Of a stretch of DNA of 44,369 nt, positions 33,961 to 41,671 are shown piece by piece (positions within the stretch are counted from its first letter, which is position 1; each line of letters opens with the position of its first letter). The DNA is from Rhodospirillales bacterium. Lineage in GTDB: Bacteria > Pseudomonadota > Alphaproteobacteria > Rhodospirillales > Magnetospirillaceae. The position numbers and the translations under genes are program-made. The notes under the pieces were generated by a model. The model was not told the origin of the DNA. It made no database searches and saw nothing but the letters and a program-made list of their open reading frames with translations. Location: NCBI GenBank assembly GCA_014380005.1, contig JACMKT010000220.1, positions 1 through 44,369 of the forward strand. Direction: 5' to 3'.

Positions 33961-34326
33961 ATGGCCGTGCCCAAGTTTGTGTTGAGGCCCTTGAGCGAGC
34001 GCGAGTCGAGCCCTTTCGGTAGCGCCGAGGAGGCGTGGCTGTGGTTCTCCCGCTGCCAATTGGCGCGTCTGGATGGGGTGCGGTTCAGTGCCGATGCCAG
34101 CGACGTGGCCCGCCCATGCGATCCCGATGACATCTATCGCGCAATGGATCAGCTATACCGCCGCCGCGTGCTCGTTCGGGATCACGTGACTGTGCTGGGG
34201 CGCTTCGGAAAACGCTTGTCCGCGCCCGATCCGTGGGCTGGCGACACCCCGGGCGAGGCGTCCTTGTGGGGGGAGGCCATGGACCGCCTGACCACCGTGC
34301 TGCGCGTCAAAGGCATCGTGGCATGA
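33961..34326 (+). CDS. Phage-associated hypothetical protein
   Basis: A 121-residue soluble protein, not recognised by name. It has a helical pattern with SAEEAWLWFSRCQLARLDG, a CDPDDIYRAMDQLYRRRVL segment and a C-terminal LWGEAMDRLTTVLRVKGIV. ATG 33,961 has AGGAG 8 bases upstream. Its stop overlaps the ATG of the next gene (ATGA), so the two are coupled. It is the first plus-strand gene of the prophage-like cluster. Confidence 0.65.
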   Translation: MAVPKFVLRPLSERESSPFGSAEEAWLWFSRCQLARLDGVRFSADASDVARPCDPDDIYRAMDQLYRRRVLVRDHVTVLGRFGKRLSAPDPWAGDTPGEASLWGEAMDRLTTVLRVKGIVA

Positions 34327-34751
34327 GCCCCAGCGCCGTCGCGGACGAGGCCGACCCCCAATGGCGCCACGCCCTTTTGGTGTTCAGCGGACAGTCCGAT
34401 TTATGGTGGCTGCGCCTGCTCAAGCCCGGCTTCCGCCATTGCTTCGTTGCCCTGTCCGGTTCCGGCGGCTGGGTGGTGGTCGACCCTTTGTCCCATCGCA
34501 CCTGCGTGGCACATATTCCGTTTGGGCCGGAATATGATCTTGCCGGGTGGTATCGGGCGCATGGCCTCACAGTCGTAAAGGCAAAAGTTTTTTCCCCCTC
34601 GAAGAGAGTTGCTCCGGTCCGGGCTTACTCCTGCGTCGAGTCGGTTAAGCGGATCCTGGGAATTCACGCCGGATGGGTGCTGACCCCGTGGCAGCTTTTT
34701 CGCTATGTGAACAAAAGCAGAAAATATCTGTTGACGGAGGAGAGTGGATAG
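34323..34751 (+). CDS. Possible papain-fold (NlpC/P60-like) phage protein
   Basis: A 142-residue protein coupled to the preceding gene by an ATGA overlap. Segments LKPGFRHCFVALSGSGGWVVVDPLSH and, later, YSCVESVKRILGIHAGWVLTPWQLFRYV have the look of a permuted papain-like hydrolase, with a His early and a Cys followed by a helix late. The match is weak and made by eye. A hydrolase at this place could be a lysis or ejection enzyme. A strong terminator follows at 34,791, setting this pair apart from the portal operon. Confidence 0.5.
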   Translation: MSPSAVADEADPQWRHALLVFSGQSDLWWLRLLKPGFRHCFVALSGSGGWVVVDPLSHRTCVAHIPFGPEYDLAGWYRAHGLTVVKAKVFSPSKRVAPVRAYSCVESVKRILGIHAGWVLTPWQLFRYVNKSRKYLLTEESG

Positions 34752-34790
34752 GGATATAAACACTTCATCAACACCAGAACTGCGTCTGAA

Positions 34791-34822
34791 ACCCAGCTAG
34801 CCCAACGGTTAGCTGGGTTTTC
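34791..34822 (+). terminator. Intrinsic terminator before the portal operon
   Basis: Perfect 10-bp stem AACCCAGCTA/TAGCTGGGTT (34,791-34,800 with 34,811-34,820), loop of 10 bases, followed by TTCGCATTT. Confidence 0.8.
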
Positions 34823-34872
34823 GCATTTCGCGCCGTATCGGCACATAGTCCTAACTTCCACAGGAGGTCCCC

Positions 34873-35088
34873 ATGGGTGGATTCTTCAGCGGGCCCTCGG
34901 CGCCTGCTGCCCCGCCGCCGCTGCCGGCTGCGCCCGATCCTGAAATCGAGGCGCGCAAGCTGCGGCTGGACAACATTGCACGCAACCGCCGTGGCCGCGC
35001 CGGCATGGTCACCACCTCGGAACGGGGCGTGCTGGACCCGGTCAACCGCGCCGCCAGCCCCTCGGGCAAGACCTTGTTGGGAGAATAG
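34873..35088 (+). CDS. Small Pro/Ala-rich phage protein upstream of portal
   Basis: A 71-residue protein beginning MGGFFSGPSAPAAPPP, then a charged helical part (DPEIEARKLRLDNIARNRRGRAG) and ending RAASPSGKTLLGE. Small genes of this type precede the portal gene in several podovirus-like prophages; the role is unknown. AGGAGGT lies just upstream of the ATG. It ends 2 bases before the portal start, so it is surely in the same operon. Confidence 0.75.
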   Translation: MGGFFSGPSAPAAPPPLPAAPDPEIEARKLRLDNIARNRRGRAGMVTTSERGVLDPVNRAASPSGKTLLGE

Positions 35089-35090
35089 GC

Positions 35091-36710
35091 ATGGCCGTCA
35101 CCAAAGAGCCCAAGGCTGAGGCGGTTGCGCCCCAAAGCGGCGACGAATTGCTGGGGCCGGACCGCGATCCGGCGCTGTTGCTCAAGCGCTATCGGAAAGC
35201 CAAGGAACGCCGCTCCGGTTGGGAGGCCCATTGGCAGGAATGTTATGATTACGCCCTGCCGCTGCGCGACGCCGTGCTGCACCAGCCCAATCCCGGCGAG
35301 AAAAAGGGCGACCGGCTGTTCGACGGCACCGCTCCCGATGCGGTGGACCAATTGGCCGCCAGCCTGCTGTCCGAACTGACCCCGCCTTGGGCCCAGTGGT
35401 TCGGCCTGACCGCCGGCCCGGATTTGACGGCGGAGGAGCGGGACCGTGCCGCCCCGGTGCTGGATAAGATCGGCACCGTGCTGCAATCCCATTTCGACCG
35501 CTCCAACTTCGCGGTGGAGATGCACCAATGCTATCTGGACGTGGTCACCGGCGGCACCGCCTCGCTGTTGTTCGAGGAAGCGCCACCCGGTGAATCCTCG
35601 GCCTTCCGCTTCACCGCCGTGCCTTTGGGCCAGGTGGTGCTGGAAGAGGGCATCGAGGGGCGGTTGGACACCACCTTCCGGCGCTCGGATTTGACTGTTG
35701 CCGGGCTGAAGGCGCGCTTCCCCGCCGCCACCTTGCCCGACAGCTTGCTGAAACGGGCCGAGGACGATCCCGATCAGCGCTTCGGCGTGGTGGAAGCGGT
35801 GGTGCCGGCGGCCACCGGTCACGGCTATCGCTACGCCGCCGTGCTGGAGGAGGGCGACGACGACGATACCTTGCTGGCCGATGGCCGCTTCGGTTTGGCG
35901 CCGTTCGTCAATTTCCGCTGGCTCAAGGCGCCGGGCGAAATCTATGGCCGCTCGCCGGTGATGAAGGCGCTGCCCGACATCAAGACCGCCAACAAGGTGG
36001 TGGAATTGGTGTTGAAAAACGCCACCATCGCCGTGACCGGCATCTGGCAGGCCGACGATGACGGCGTGCTAAACCCGGCCAATATCAAGCTGGTGCCGGG
36101 CACCATCATTCCCAAGGCGGTGGGTTCGGCGGGCTTGCAGCCGCTGGAGGCGCCGGGCCGTTTCGATATTTCGCAGCTTGTGCTGGAGGATTTGCGCGGC
36201 CGCATCCGCCACGCCTTGCTGGCCGACAAATTGGGCCAGGCCGACGCGCCGCGCATGACCGCCACCGAGGTGCTGGAACGCTCCGCCGAAATGGCGCGGC
36301 TGCTGGGCGCCACCTATGGGCGGCTGCAATCGGAATTGCTGACTCCGCTGGTCATGCGGGCCATGCACATCCTGCGGCGCCGGGGCGAAATCCCCGAATT
36401 GATGATCGACGGCCATTCCATCGACCTTCAGTACAAATCGCCCTTGGCTCAGAACCAGGCCCAGCGCGACGCCAAGAATATGCTGACCTGGCTGTCCTCG
36501 CTGGCCCAATTGGGTCCGGCGGGCATGCAGGCGGTGGATGCCAATGCCGCCGCCAAATGGTTGGGCCGCGCCTTCAGCATCCCGGCGGAATTGATGACCA
36601 AACCGGCGGAAGGAGCGGCAGCAGCAGGGGCGCCGGGGATTGATCCCAACGCCCTGGCGCAACTGGCCGCGTCGCTGACGCCCCAAAGTGGAGGCAATCA
36701 TGGCCGTTGA
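35091..36710 (+). CDS. Phage portal (head-to-tail connector) protein, T7-like
   Basis: A 539-residue protein of the podoviral head-tail connector family, which forms the dodecameric portal for DNA packaging and ejection. Family-like segments are KRYRKAKERRSGWEAHWQECYDYALP, DRLFDGTAPDAVDQLAASL and LTPPWAQWFGL, followed by RSPVMKALPDIKTANKVVEL and MTATEVLERSAEMARLLGATYGR. The last 60 residues are Ala/Pro-rich. Length is typical. The start of the Bbp19-like gene overlaps its end by 11 bases. Confidence 0.93.
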   Translation: MAVTKEPKAEAVAPQSGDELLGPDRDPALLLKRYRKAKERRSGWEAHWQECYDYALPLRDAVLHQPNPGEKKGDRLFDGTAPDAVDQLAASLLSELTPPWAQWFGLTAGPDLTAEERDRAAPVLDKIGTVLQSHFDRSNFAVEMHQCYLDVVTGGTASLLFEEAPPGESSAFRFTAVPLGQVVLEEGIEGRLDTTFRRSDLTVAGLKARFPAATLPDSLLKRAEDDPDQRFGVVEAVVPAATGHGYRYAAVLEEGDDDDTLLADGRFGLAPFVNFRWLKAPGEIYGRSPVMKALPDIKTANKVVELVLKNATIAVTGIWQADDDGVLNPANIKLVPGTIIPKAVGSAGLQPLEAPGRFDISQLVLEDLRGRIRHALLADKLGQADAPRMTATEVLERSAEMARLLGATYGRLQSELLTPLVMRAMHILRRRGEIPELMIDGHSIDLQYKSPLAQNQAQRDAKNMLTWLSSLAQLGPAGMQAVDANAAAKWLGRAFSIPAELMTKPAEGAAAAGAPGIDPNALAQLAASLTPQSGGNHGR

Positions 36711-36963
36711 TCCCGGTTGGAACTGGTTCGAACCGCCGCCGCCGCCGCCCGGCGACGACGCGCGCTTGGCCTTGGCCCGCACCTGCGCCCGAGTGTTCTC
36801 CGGCGCCGATGGCGAGCAGGTGCTGGGTCATCTCACCAGCCTGACGGTGGAACGCTGTCTGGGGCCGGACGCCTCGGATGGTGCGCTGCGTGCCCTCGAA
36901 GGCCAGCGTCAGTTGGTCCACCACATTCTGTCTTTGATCACCCGTGGCCGCCAGGGCCGCTGA
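36700..36963 (+). CDS. Bbp19-like phage protein
   Basis: An 87-residue protein resembling the Bbp19 family of Bordetella phage BPP-1-type podoviruses: LARTCARVFSGADGEQVLGHL near the middle and LEGQRQLVHHILSLI at the end. GGAGG is 5 bases before ATG 36,700. The function is unknown; its place between portal and scaffold genes matches BPP-1-like gene order. Confidence 0.7.
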   Translation: MAVDPGWNWFEPPPPPPGDDARLALARTCARVFSGADGEQVLGHLTSLTVERCLGPDASDGALRALEGQRQLVHHILSLITRGRQGR

Positions 36964-36979
36964 CTTCTAGGAGATTGTC

Positions 36980-37708
36980 ATGCATTACGAAGATTCGCTG
37001 GAACCCGATCCGTCCGAGACGGGCCGCCCGCCTCAGGTGCCGGAAAAGTTCTGGGACCCGCAGATGGGCGCCATCCGCACCGACGCCCTGTTGCGGGCCT
37101 ATCAGGATTTGGAGCGGCGCATGCACTCCATGGTCAAGGTGCCGGGCGACGGCTGCAGCGATGACGAGATGTGCACCTTCCGCCGTGCCCTGGGCATTCC
37201 CGACAGCCCGGACGGCTATGACATCCAGACCAGCCACGAGCTGCTGACCAGCGACCCCGACATCAACACCCGTCTGCACGAAGCGGGCTTCACCCCGCAG
37301 CAGGCCCAGCTGGTCTATGACCTTGCCCATGACCGGGTGCTGCCCATGATCCAGCAGGTCACCGGCGAACATGATCAGCGCCGTCACCTGGACAAGCTGA
37401 AGGATCATTTCGGCGGCGACGCCCGTTGGGGTGAGACCGCCCGTCAGGTCTCGGCCTGGGGCAAGGCCAATCTGCCGGCGGAAGTCTATGGGGCGTTGTC
37501 GCGTTCGGCGGAAGGCGTCATGGCCATGGAGCGCATGATGGCGTCGGGCGAACCGGCCATGGGCCGCGCCCCGGCCCAGCGCGAGGAGGCGCCGTCGGAA
37601 GCCGAGCTGAAGAAGATGATGCAGGACCCGCGCTATTGGAAAAAGCGCGACCCGGCCTTCATCGAAAAGGTCTCGTCGGGCTTCCGGCGGCTGTATGGGG
37701 AGGAGTGA
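36980..37708 (+). CDS. Phage capsid assembly scaffolding protein
   Basis: A 242-residue acidic helical protein. The N-terminus PPQVPEKFWDPQMGAIRTDALLRAYQDLE and the GIPDSPDGYDI segment are typical of podoviral capsid assembly/scaffold proteins. A long helical middle follows, then a basic C-terminus (YWKKRDPAFIEKVSSGFRRLYG), the part that contacts capsid subunits in such proteins. AGGAG precedes the ATG. In related phages the capsid gene comes next; here a minus-strand gene intervenes. Confidence 0.88.
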   Translation: MHYEDSLEPDPSETGRPPQVPEKFWDPQMGAIRTDALLRAYQDLERRMHSMVKVPGDGCSDDEMCTFRRALGIPDSPDGYDIQTSHELLTSDPDINTRLHEAGFTPQQAQLVYDLAHDRVLPMIQQVTGEHDQRRHLDKLKDHFGGDARWGETARQVSAWGKANLPAEVYGALSRSAEGVMAMERMMASGEPAMGRAPAQREEAPSEAELKKMMQDPRYWKKRDPAFIEKVSSGFRRLYGEE

Positions 37709-37714
37709 GGAAAG

Positions 37715-37744
37715 GGCGGGGCCGCCTGTGGCAGGCCCCGCCTT
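37715..37744. terminator. Strong hairpin between scaffold gene and minus-strand insert
   Basis: Perfect 9-bp stem GGCGGGGCC/GGCCCCGCC (37,715-37,723 with 37,734-37,742) with a 10-base loop and a short TT. It separates two converging genes and could stop transcription from both sides. Confidence 0.65.
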
Positions 37745-37750
37745 ATGGTC

Positions 37751-38440
37751 TTAGCGACGCAGATCCTGCAAATTCTCGACGCCCAGGCGGCGTAGCGATT
37801 CGGATTTCTCCAAGGCGCGGCGCACGGAATCCGAGGCTTCGTCGATCATCTTGCGCAGATCGTCCACGTAGCGCCGCATGGTGTCCGACACCGTGCGGAA
37901 TTCTTTTTCGTGGACGCCGGCAGCGGCGGCTTCGATGGCGATGTTGGTGGCGATGGAATCCGACTGGCTGACCACTTCCTCCACGCCATGGGCGCGGCGG
38001 GACAGGTCTTCCACGTTGGTGGACAGGGTCTCCAGCTTTTCCACCAGGGACCGCATCAAATCGGCGAAGGCGGTGCTGTCGTTGCCGTGGGAGATTTCCA
38101 CCTCACGCAGCTGCTTCAGCTCGTCCTCGATCTGGATGGACAGGGCGTCGGTGCGGGTGCGCTGCTGGTTCATCTCGCCACGGATCTGGGCAAGACGGTT
38201 GACCAGTTCACGGGTGTATTGGGTCAGTGCGCGCACCGCACGGCCTTTGTCGCCGGCGCGGCCGGCGGCCAGTTCGGCGTTCAGCGACAGGATGCGCAGG
38301 TTTTCAGCCAGCTCGTCCAATTCACCGAAGGCATGAAAAGCCCGGCGGCAATCGGTCAGCAATGCACTGGCGCGCGCTTCGATGCGTTCGGTCCGCTGGG
38401 TGCCGGACGCGTTGCGCGCTACTTGGACAGTCTGGTTCAT
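37751..38440 (-). CDS. Chemoreceptor-tip-like coiled-coil protein (probable prophage cargo)
   Basis: A 229-residue soluble helical protein on the strand opposite to the virion genes. Two segments resemble the signalling hairpin of methyl-accepting chemotaxis proteins: ENLRILSLNAELAAGRAG-KGRAVRALTQYTRELVNRL (about 46-83) and IATNIAIEAAAAGVHEKEFRTVSDTMRRYVDDL (about 162-195). It lacks membrane helices, a sensor domain and HAMP. It could form dimers and bind CheA/CheW, or be a divergent coiled coil with another role. TATGAT about 70 bases upstream may be its -10 box. Its base composition is like the host's. Confidence 0.7.
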   Translation of the reverse strand: MNQTVQVARNASGTQRTERIEARASALLTDCRRAFHAFGELDELAENLRILSLNAELAAGRAGDKGRAVRALTQYTRELVNRLAQIRGEMNQQRTRTDALSIQIEDELKQLREVEISHGNDSTAFADLMRSLVEKLETLSTNVEDLSRRAHGVEEVVSQSDSIATNIAIEAAAAGVHEKEFRTVSDTMRRYVDDLRKMIDEASDSVRRALEKSESLRRLGVENLQDLRR

Positions 38441-38738
38441 GACGTTACCGGATTCCCCTTGCAGCCTTGCCGCCCTGATTTCGAGTCCCGCTCAAGCCGT
38501 GATCATAACGGTTTTCCCCGCAGGCGACAGCGGGAAATTTTGCGAAACGACGGTGTTCCGAACCCCATGGGTCCGTAGAGCGCCGCACGGCCCTGACTAA
38601 TCCCTTTTCGTCCGCCGGAGAACCGGGCTCCGGCCCGGCGGACACCCCCGCGCGCCGATGCGCCGGCGGCCTTTCTTGGGCCAGAACCGGATGCCCGCGC
38701 GGTCACCCTGAAGACCAACCAATCCAAGGACCTCAATC
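38441..38738. other. 298-bp intergenic region before the capsid gene
   Basis: It contains a possible minus-strand -10 box for the chemoreceptor-like gene (TATGAT on the minus strand near 38,505-38,515) and a compound hairpin GTCCGCCGG/CCGGCGGAC (38,610-38,618 with 38,635-38,643) with an inner CCGGAG/CTCCGG. No small gene is apparent. A promoter for the capsid gene is expected here, because the strand switch and terminator cut it off from the portal operon. Confidence 0.5.
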
Positions 38739-39557
38739 ATGTCCACGAGTGTGATCAACGGCTATTCGAAAGATTACGGCGCCCAGGTGCATGCCGCCTA
38801 TCAGCGCCAGGGTACCAAACTGCGCAACACCGTGCGGACCCGCAACAGCGTGACCGGCGCCATCGCGGTGTTCCAGAAGGTCGGCAAGGGTGCGGCCAGC
38901 ACCAAGGCCCGCCATGGCAAGGTGCCGGTGATGAACATCGACCACCAGACGGTGGAATGCCAGCTGTACGATTATTACGGCGGCGACTGGCTGGACAAGC
39001 TGGACGAACTGAAGCTCGAACACGACGAACGTGCCGTGCTGGTCAATGCCGGCGCCTACGCCCTGGGCCGCAAGACCGACGAGCTGATCATCACCGAATT
39101 GGACAAATCCACCAACCACGCCCTGGACGGCACCACCGGCCTGACCAAGGACAAGGTGCTGCAGGCCTTCGAGATGCTGGGCGAGGCCGACGTCCCCGAT
39201 GACGGCGAGCGTTACGCCGTGGTCGGCTGGAAGCAGTGGTCGGAACTGCTGCAGATCGATGAATTCGCCGATTCCGATTATATCGGCACCGACGATCTGC
39301 CGTGGAAGGGCACCCAGGCCAAGAACTGGCTGGGCACCCTGTGGATGCCCCATTCGGGCCTGACCAAGAACGGCAGCGTGCGCCGTTGCTTCTGGTACCA
39401 CAAAACCGCCATCGGCCATGCCGTCGGTTCCGAGGTGAAAAGCGAAATCACCTATCACGGCGACCGTGCCGCCTGGTTCGTCAACAACATGATGTCGCAG
39501 GGTTCCGCGCTGATCGATCCGGTCGGCGTCGTCTCGTTGCGCTGCCTCGAATCGTAA
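38739..39557 (+). CDS. Phage major capsid protein
   Basis: A 272-residue protein with the look of podoviral major capsid proteins: N-terminal MSTSVINGYSKDYGAQVHAAYQ, then TKLRNTVRTRNSVTGAIAVF, KARHGKVPVMNIDHQTVECQL, the ALGRKTDELIITELDKSTN helix and a C-terminal HGDRAAWFVNNMMSQGSALIDP. No HK97 protease is needed in this family. It follows the scaffold in gene order, apart from the inserted minus-strand gene. Confidence 0.88.
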   Translation: MSTSVINGYSKDYGAQVHAAYQRQGTKLRNTVRTRNSVTGAIAVFQKVGKGAASTKARHGKVPVMNIDHQTVECQLYDYYGGDWLDKLDELKLEHDERAVLVNAGAYALGRKTDELIITELDKSTNHALDGTTGLTKDKVLQAFEMLGEADVPDDGERYAVVGWKQWSELLQIDEFADSDYIGTDDLPWKGTQAKNWLGTLWMPHSGLTKNGSVRRCFWYHKTAIGHAVGSEVKSEITYHGDRAAWFVNNMMSQGSALIDPVGVVSLRCLES

Positions 39558-39567
39558 GGACACTCCC

Positions 39568-39837
39568 ATGGCCTATCTTTCCAAGGACCTCAGCGTGCTG
39601 GCCTATGCCAACGGCTTCACCCTGTGGCACTACATCACCCCCGATGCCGCCGCCACCGTGGATACCACCGGCTATTTCAATGCCGCCGTGGACATGCTGC
39701 GCACCGGCGACATCATCATCGCCAACGTCGACACCGCCACCACCCCCAAAGCCGGCCTGTTCCTGGTCTCGGCGGCGGCCGGCGGCGTGGTTGACGTCAA
39801 CGACATGACCCAGGTCGGTGCGGCGAACGCCGATTAA
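39568..39837 (+). CDS. Small conserved phage virion-type protein
   Basis: An 89-residue protein beginning MAYLSKDLSVLAYANGFTLWHY, with a beta-rich second half (GDIIIANVDTATTPKAGLFLVSAAAGGVVDVNDM). Genes of this size and type sit right after the capsid gene in BPP-1-like prophages, where they are thought to encode a head or decoration component; the role here is inferred from place only. It starts 10 bases after the capsid stop. Confidence 0.7.
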   Translation: MAYLSKDLSVLAYANGFTLWHYITPDAAATVDTTGYFNAAVDMLRTGDIIIANVDTATTPKAGLFLVSAAAGGVVDVNDMTQVGAANAD

Positions 39838-39851
39838 ACAGTATGTTTGGG

Positions 39852-39881
39852 CCGGGTGGGAAATTTCGTCTCACCCGGTTA
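39852..39881 (+). terminator. Hairpin terminator after the capsid genes
   Basis: Stem CCGGGTG/CACCCGG (39,852-39,858 with 39,872-39,878) with further pairs toward the loop, then TTATAT. It ends the capsid transcript before the cargo cassette. Confidence 0.6.
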
Positions 39882-39975
39882 TATGCGAGGGTCTCCGTAA
39901 GCGATATCTTCTGGACTGCCAATGTTGTTGCGTTTCTTCGCGGACTCACGCAGAGTCACAGGCATTAGATTCCGC

Positions 39976-40003
39976 TTGACGCGGTTCCGGATTCGCTTAA
40001 TAA
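39976..40003 (+). promoter_or_regulatory. Sigma-70-type promoter of the cargo cassette
   Basis: TTGACG (39,976-39,981), 16-base spacer, TAATAA (39,998-40,003). It lies 71 bases before the 58-codon gene, after a terminator, so the cassette can be transcribed separately from the virion genes. Confidence 0.55.
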
Positions 40004-40074
40004 AGCGGGGTCATTTTCCAGCCACTCACCTAAAGTTGTGGGGGGCTGAAGCGCTACAGCGAGAGGGAATAGAT

Positions 40075-40251
40075 ATGGTTGATCGTTGCGCAGGTGCGAA
40101 CGCTGAGCTTCTTGAGGATGAGGCTTATCGCTTCGTCGTTAAGGCTGAGCGTCCTGTTTACACCTACCCTAGCAACGGCTTGCCGACCGTTAAGAAGGCT
40201 CCTAAGGCTATGGAGACTTCGTTCCTCGTTGCGGCACGTCGCGCCCGGTAG
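40075..40251 (+). CDS. Unrecognised 58-residue protein in cargo cassette
   Basis: A small protein beginning MVDRCAGANAELLEDEAYRF and ending TSFLVAARRAR, partly charged and with a basic tail. I do not recognise it. ATG 40,075 has GAGAGGGA at good spacing, a sigma-70-type promoter upstream and a strong terminator 30 bases downstream, which together support a real gene even though it is short. Upstream frame extension to 39,922 would read through the promoter and is not favoured. Confidence 0.6.
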   Translation: MVDRCAGANAELLEDEAYRFVVKAERPVYTYPSNGLPTVKKAPKAMETSFLVAARRAR

Positions 40252-40280
40252 GCGTTACTGTCTTTGGTTAAATGCCAGCA

Positions 40281-40316
40281 ACAGAGCCCCGTCTCAATGG
40301 CGGGGCTCTGTTTAAT
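40281..40316 (+). terminator. Intrinsic terminator after the 58-codon gene
   Basis: Perfect 11-bp stem ACAGAGCCCCG/CGGGGCTCTGT (40,281-40,291 with 40,301-40,311), followed by TTAATT. Confidence 0.85.
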
Positions 40317-40345
40317 TGTAATGTCTCGATGAGTGGTCGTTGCGC

Positions 40346-40909
40346 ATGTCCGATTATAACCTGCTGTCGGCGGACGTTTTTAGTAAAATGGAGTCCTTGG
40401 AGTGGTTTAAGGGCTTTGTGGTACACCAATACGGTGACTCTGCTAGAGCTGCTCGCCTGTATCCGAAAATCCAGGCGGTTCGTCTTTTTGACGCACATCA
40501 TCAGTGGCAGCAGGATGTCGATCGTGTCAGCAAGTATGAATTGGATTCGGGCACTCCCGACCATTACAAACAATGCGGCCACCTAGTCTACTGGCTTCGT
40601 AGGTCTTCTCCTGTTGTCGAGTGGGTTGACGCGTCGAATAACCTCGGTGATGCCGAGGGTCTTCCGGATCTTCCAGAGCATGCTCAGATGAAAGAGTTGT
40701 TGCTGAAGTACGGGAATGAGTATTTGGCGTTCGATTTGGGATATCGGATATGCAGGTACTTTGAAGTGAGTCGGGAGGACAATCCTCTCTCTGAAGATGG
40801 TCGCTTGCTTACTCCGGATTACTTGCGGACTATTTCGCATTTCTTGAAAACCAAGAATGTATCCCCCCATGCCATGTATCTTATTCTGAAGTCACTCTTC
40901 CTCAGGTAA
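40346..40909 (+). CDS. Unrecognised 187-residue protein in cargo cassette
   Basis: A soluble, helical protein beginning MSDYNLLSADVFSKMESLEW, with FVVHQYGDSARAARLYPKI, a middle VSKYELDSGTPDHYKQCGHLVYWLRR and an aromatic-rich C-terminal part (GNEYLAFDLGYRICRYFEVS). I do not recognise the family. Codon use is clearly less GC-rich than in the flanking virion genes, pointing to separate acquisition. The ribosome binding site is weak. Its stop lies in the loop of a terminator. Location in a prophage cargo slot suggests a host-benefit or anti-phage role, which is only inference. Confidence 0.75.
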   Translation: MSDYNLLSADVFSKMESLEWFKGFVVHQYGDSARAARLYPKIQAVRLFDAHHQWQQDVDRVSKYELDSGTPDHYKQCGHLVYWLRRSSPVVEWVDASNNLGDAEGLPDLPEHAQMKELLLKYGNEYLAFDLGYRICRYFEVSREDNPLSEDGRLLTPDYLRTISHFLKTKNVSPHAMYLILKSLFLR

Positions 40910-40924
40910 TCACTGAGGTTTTTT
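40900..40924 (+). terminator. Intrinsic terminator overlapping the 3' end of the cargo gene
   Basis: Stem CCTCAG/CTGAGG (40,900-40,905 with 40,913-40,918), loop of 7 containing the stop codon, followed by six T. Confidence 0.8.
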
Positions 40925-40942
40925 ACACGGTATGACGGTTGC

Positions 40943-40981
40943 ATAGGCTGGCCTCCAATAGGAGGCCAGCCTATTTGCTTT
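40943..40981 (+). terminator. Second strong hairpin closing the cargo cassette
   Basis: Perfect 14-bp stem ATAGGCTGGCCTCC/GGAGGCCAGCCTAT (40,943-40,956 with 40,961-40,974), loop AATA, then TTGCTTT. Confidence 0.8.
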
Positions 40982-41101
40982 GTGCTCATCCCTATTTTTC
41001 TTCTTGTTCTGCGCCCGTTGCTTGCTCAATGGCGCGATGGCGCCCATTTGGCTACCGCATTGGGGTGCAATCTCACGTAATTCTGAAAAGGAGAAACCGC
41101 C

Positions 41102-41671
41102 ATGGCACTCTCGGCCATCGCGCTGTGTTCGCGCGCGCTGTTGAAGATCGGCGCGGCTACCATTGCCTCGTTCGACGAAGGCTCGGCCGAGGCCGAAGTG
41201 GCGGCCAATCTGTTTCCGCCCATGCGCGATGCGCTGATTTCGTCGCATCCGTGGAACTTCGCCACCGGTCAGGTGAGCTTGCCCCGGCTGGCTGCCGAAC
41301 CGGTGGCCGACTATGCCTATGCCTATCAATTGCCGGCGGATTTTCTGCGGGCGTTGTCGGCGGGCGTGGGCGGGCGGGGCTTTGGCGTGCCCTATCGCAT
41401 CGCCGAAAGCCGGCTGCATGCGGATGCGGAAGAAATCGTGCTGACCTATATCTTCCGTCCCGACGAGCTGAGCTTCCCGCCGTTCTTCGATCAGGCGCTG
41501 ATCGCCCGGCTGGCGGCGGAGTTCTGCATTCCGTTGACCGAAAGCTCGGCCCGCGCCGAATTGCTGTACCGCTTGGCCGAGGACGATTTCCGCCGGGCCA
41601 AATTGGCCGACGGGCAGCAGGACACCCCGCTGGCCATTACCGACTTCCCGCTCGTCTCGGTGCGGTCATGA
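41102..41671 (+). CDS. Phage tail tubular protein A (T7 gp11-like)
   Basis: A 189-residue protein of the gp11-like gatekeeper family that binds below the portal and joins the tail nozzle. Typical features are the N-terminal ALCSRALLKIGAATIASFDEGSAEA, then ANLFPPMRDALISSHPWNFA, YAYAYQLPADFLRA and the LTYIFRPDELSFPPFFDQALIARLAAEF region. A ribosome binding site AAAAGGAG lies upstream. Its TGA overlaps the ATG of the next gene. Confidence 0.9.
   Translation: MALSAIALCSRALLKIGAATIASFDEGSAEAEVAANLFPPMRDALISSHPWNFATGQVSLPRLAAEPVADYAYAYQLPADFLRALSAGVGGRGFGVPYRIAESRLHADAEEIVLTYIFRPDELSFPPFFDQALIARLAAEFCIPLTESSARAELLYRLAEDDFRRAKLADGQQDTPLAITDFPLVSVRS

Noticed and set aside
40939-41667. N-terminal extension of tail tubular protein B
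   Set aside because: It runs through a terminator and through tail tubular A in another frame; the family start is ATG 41,668.
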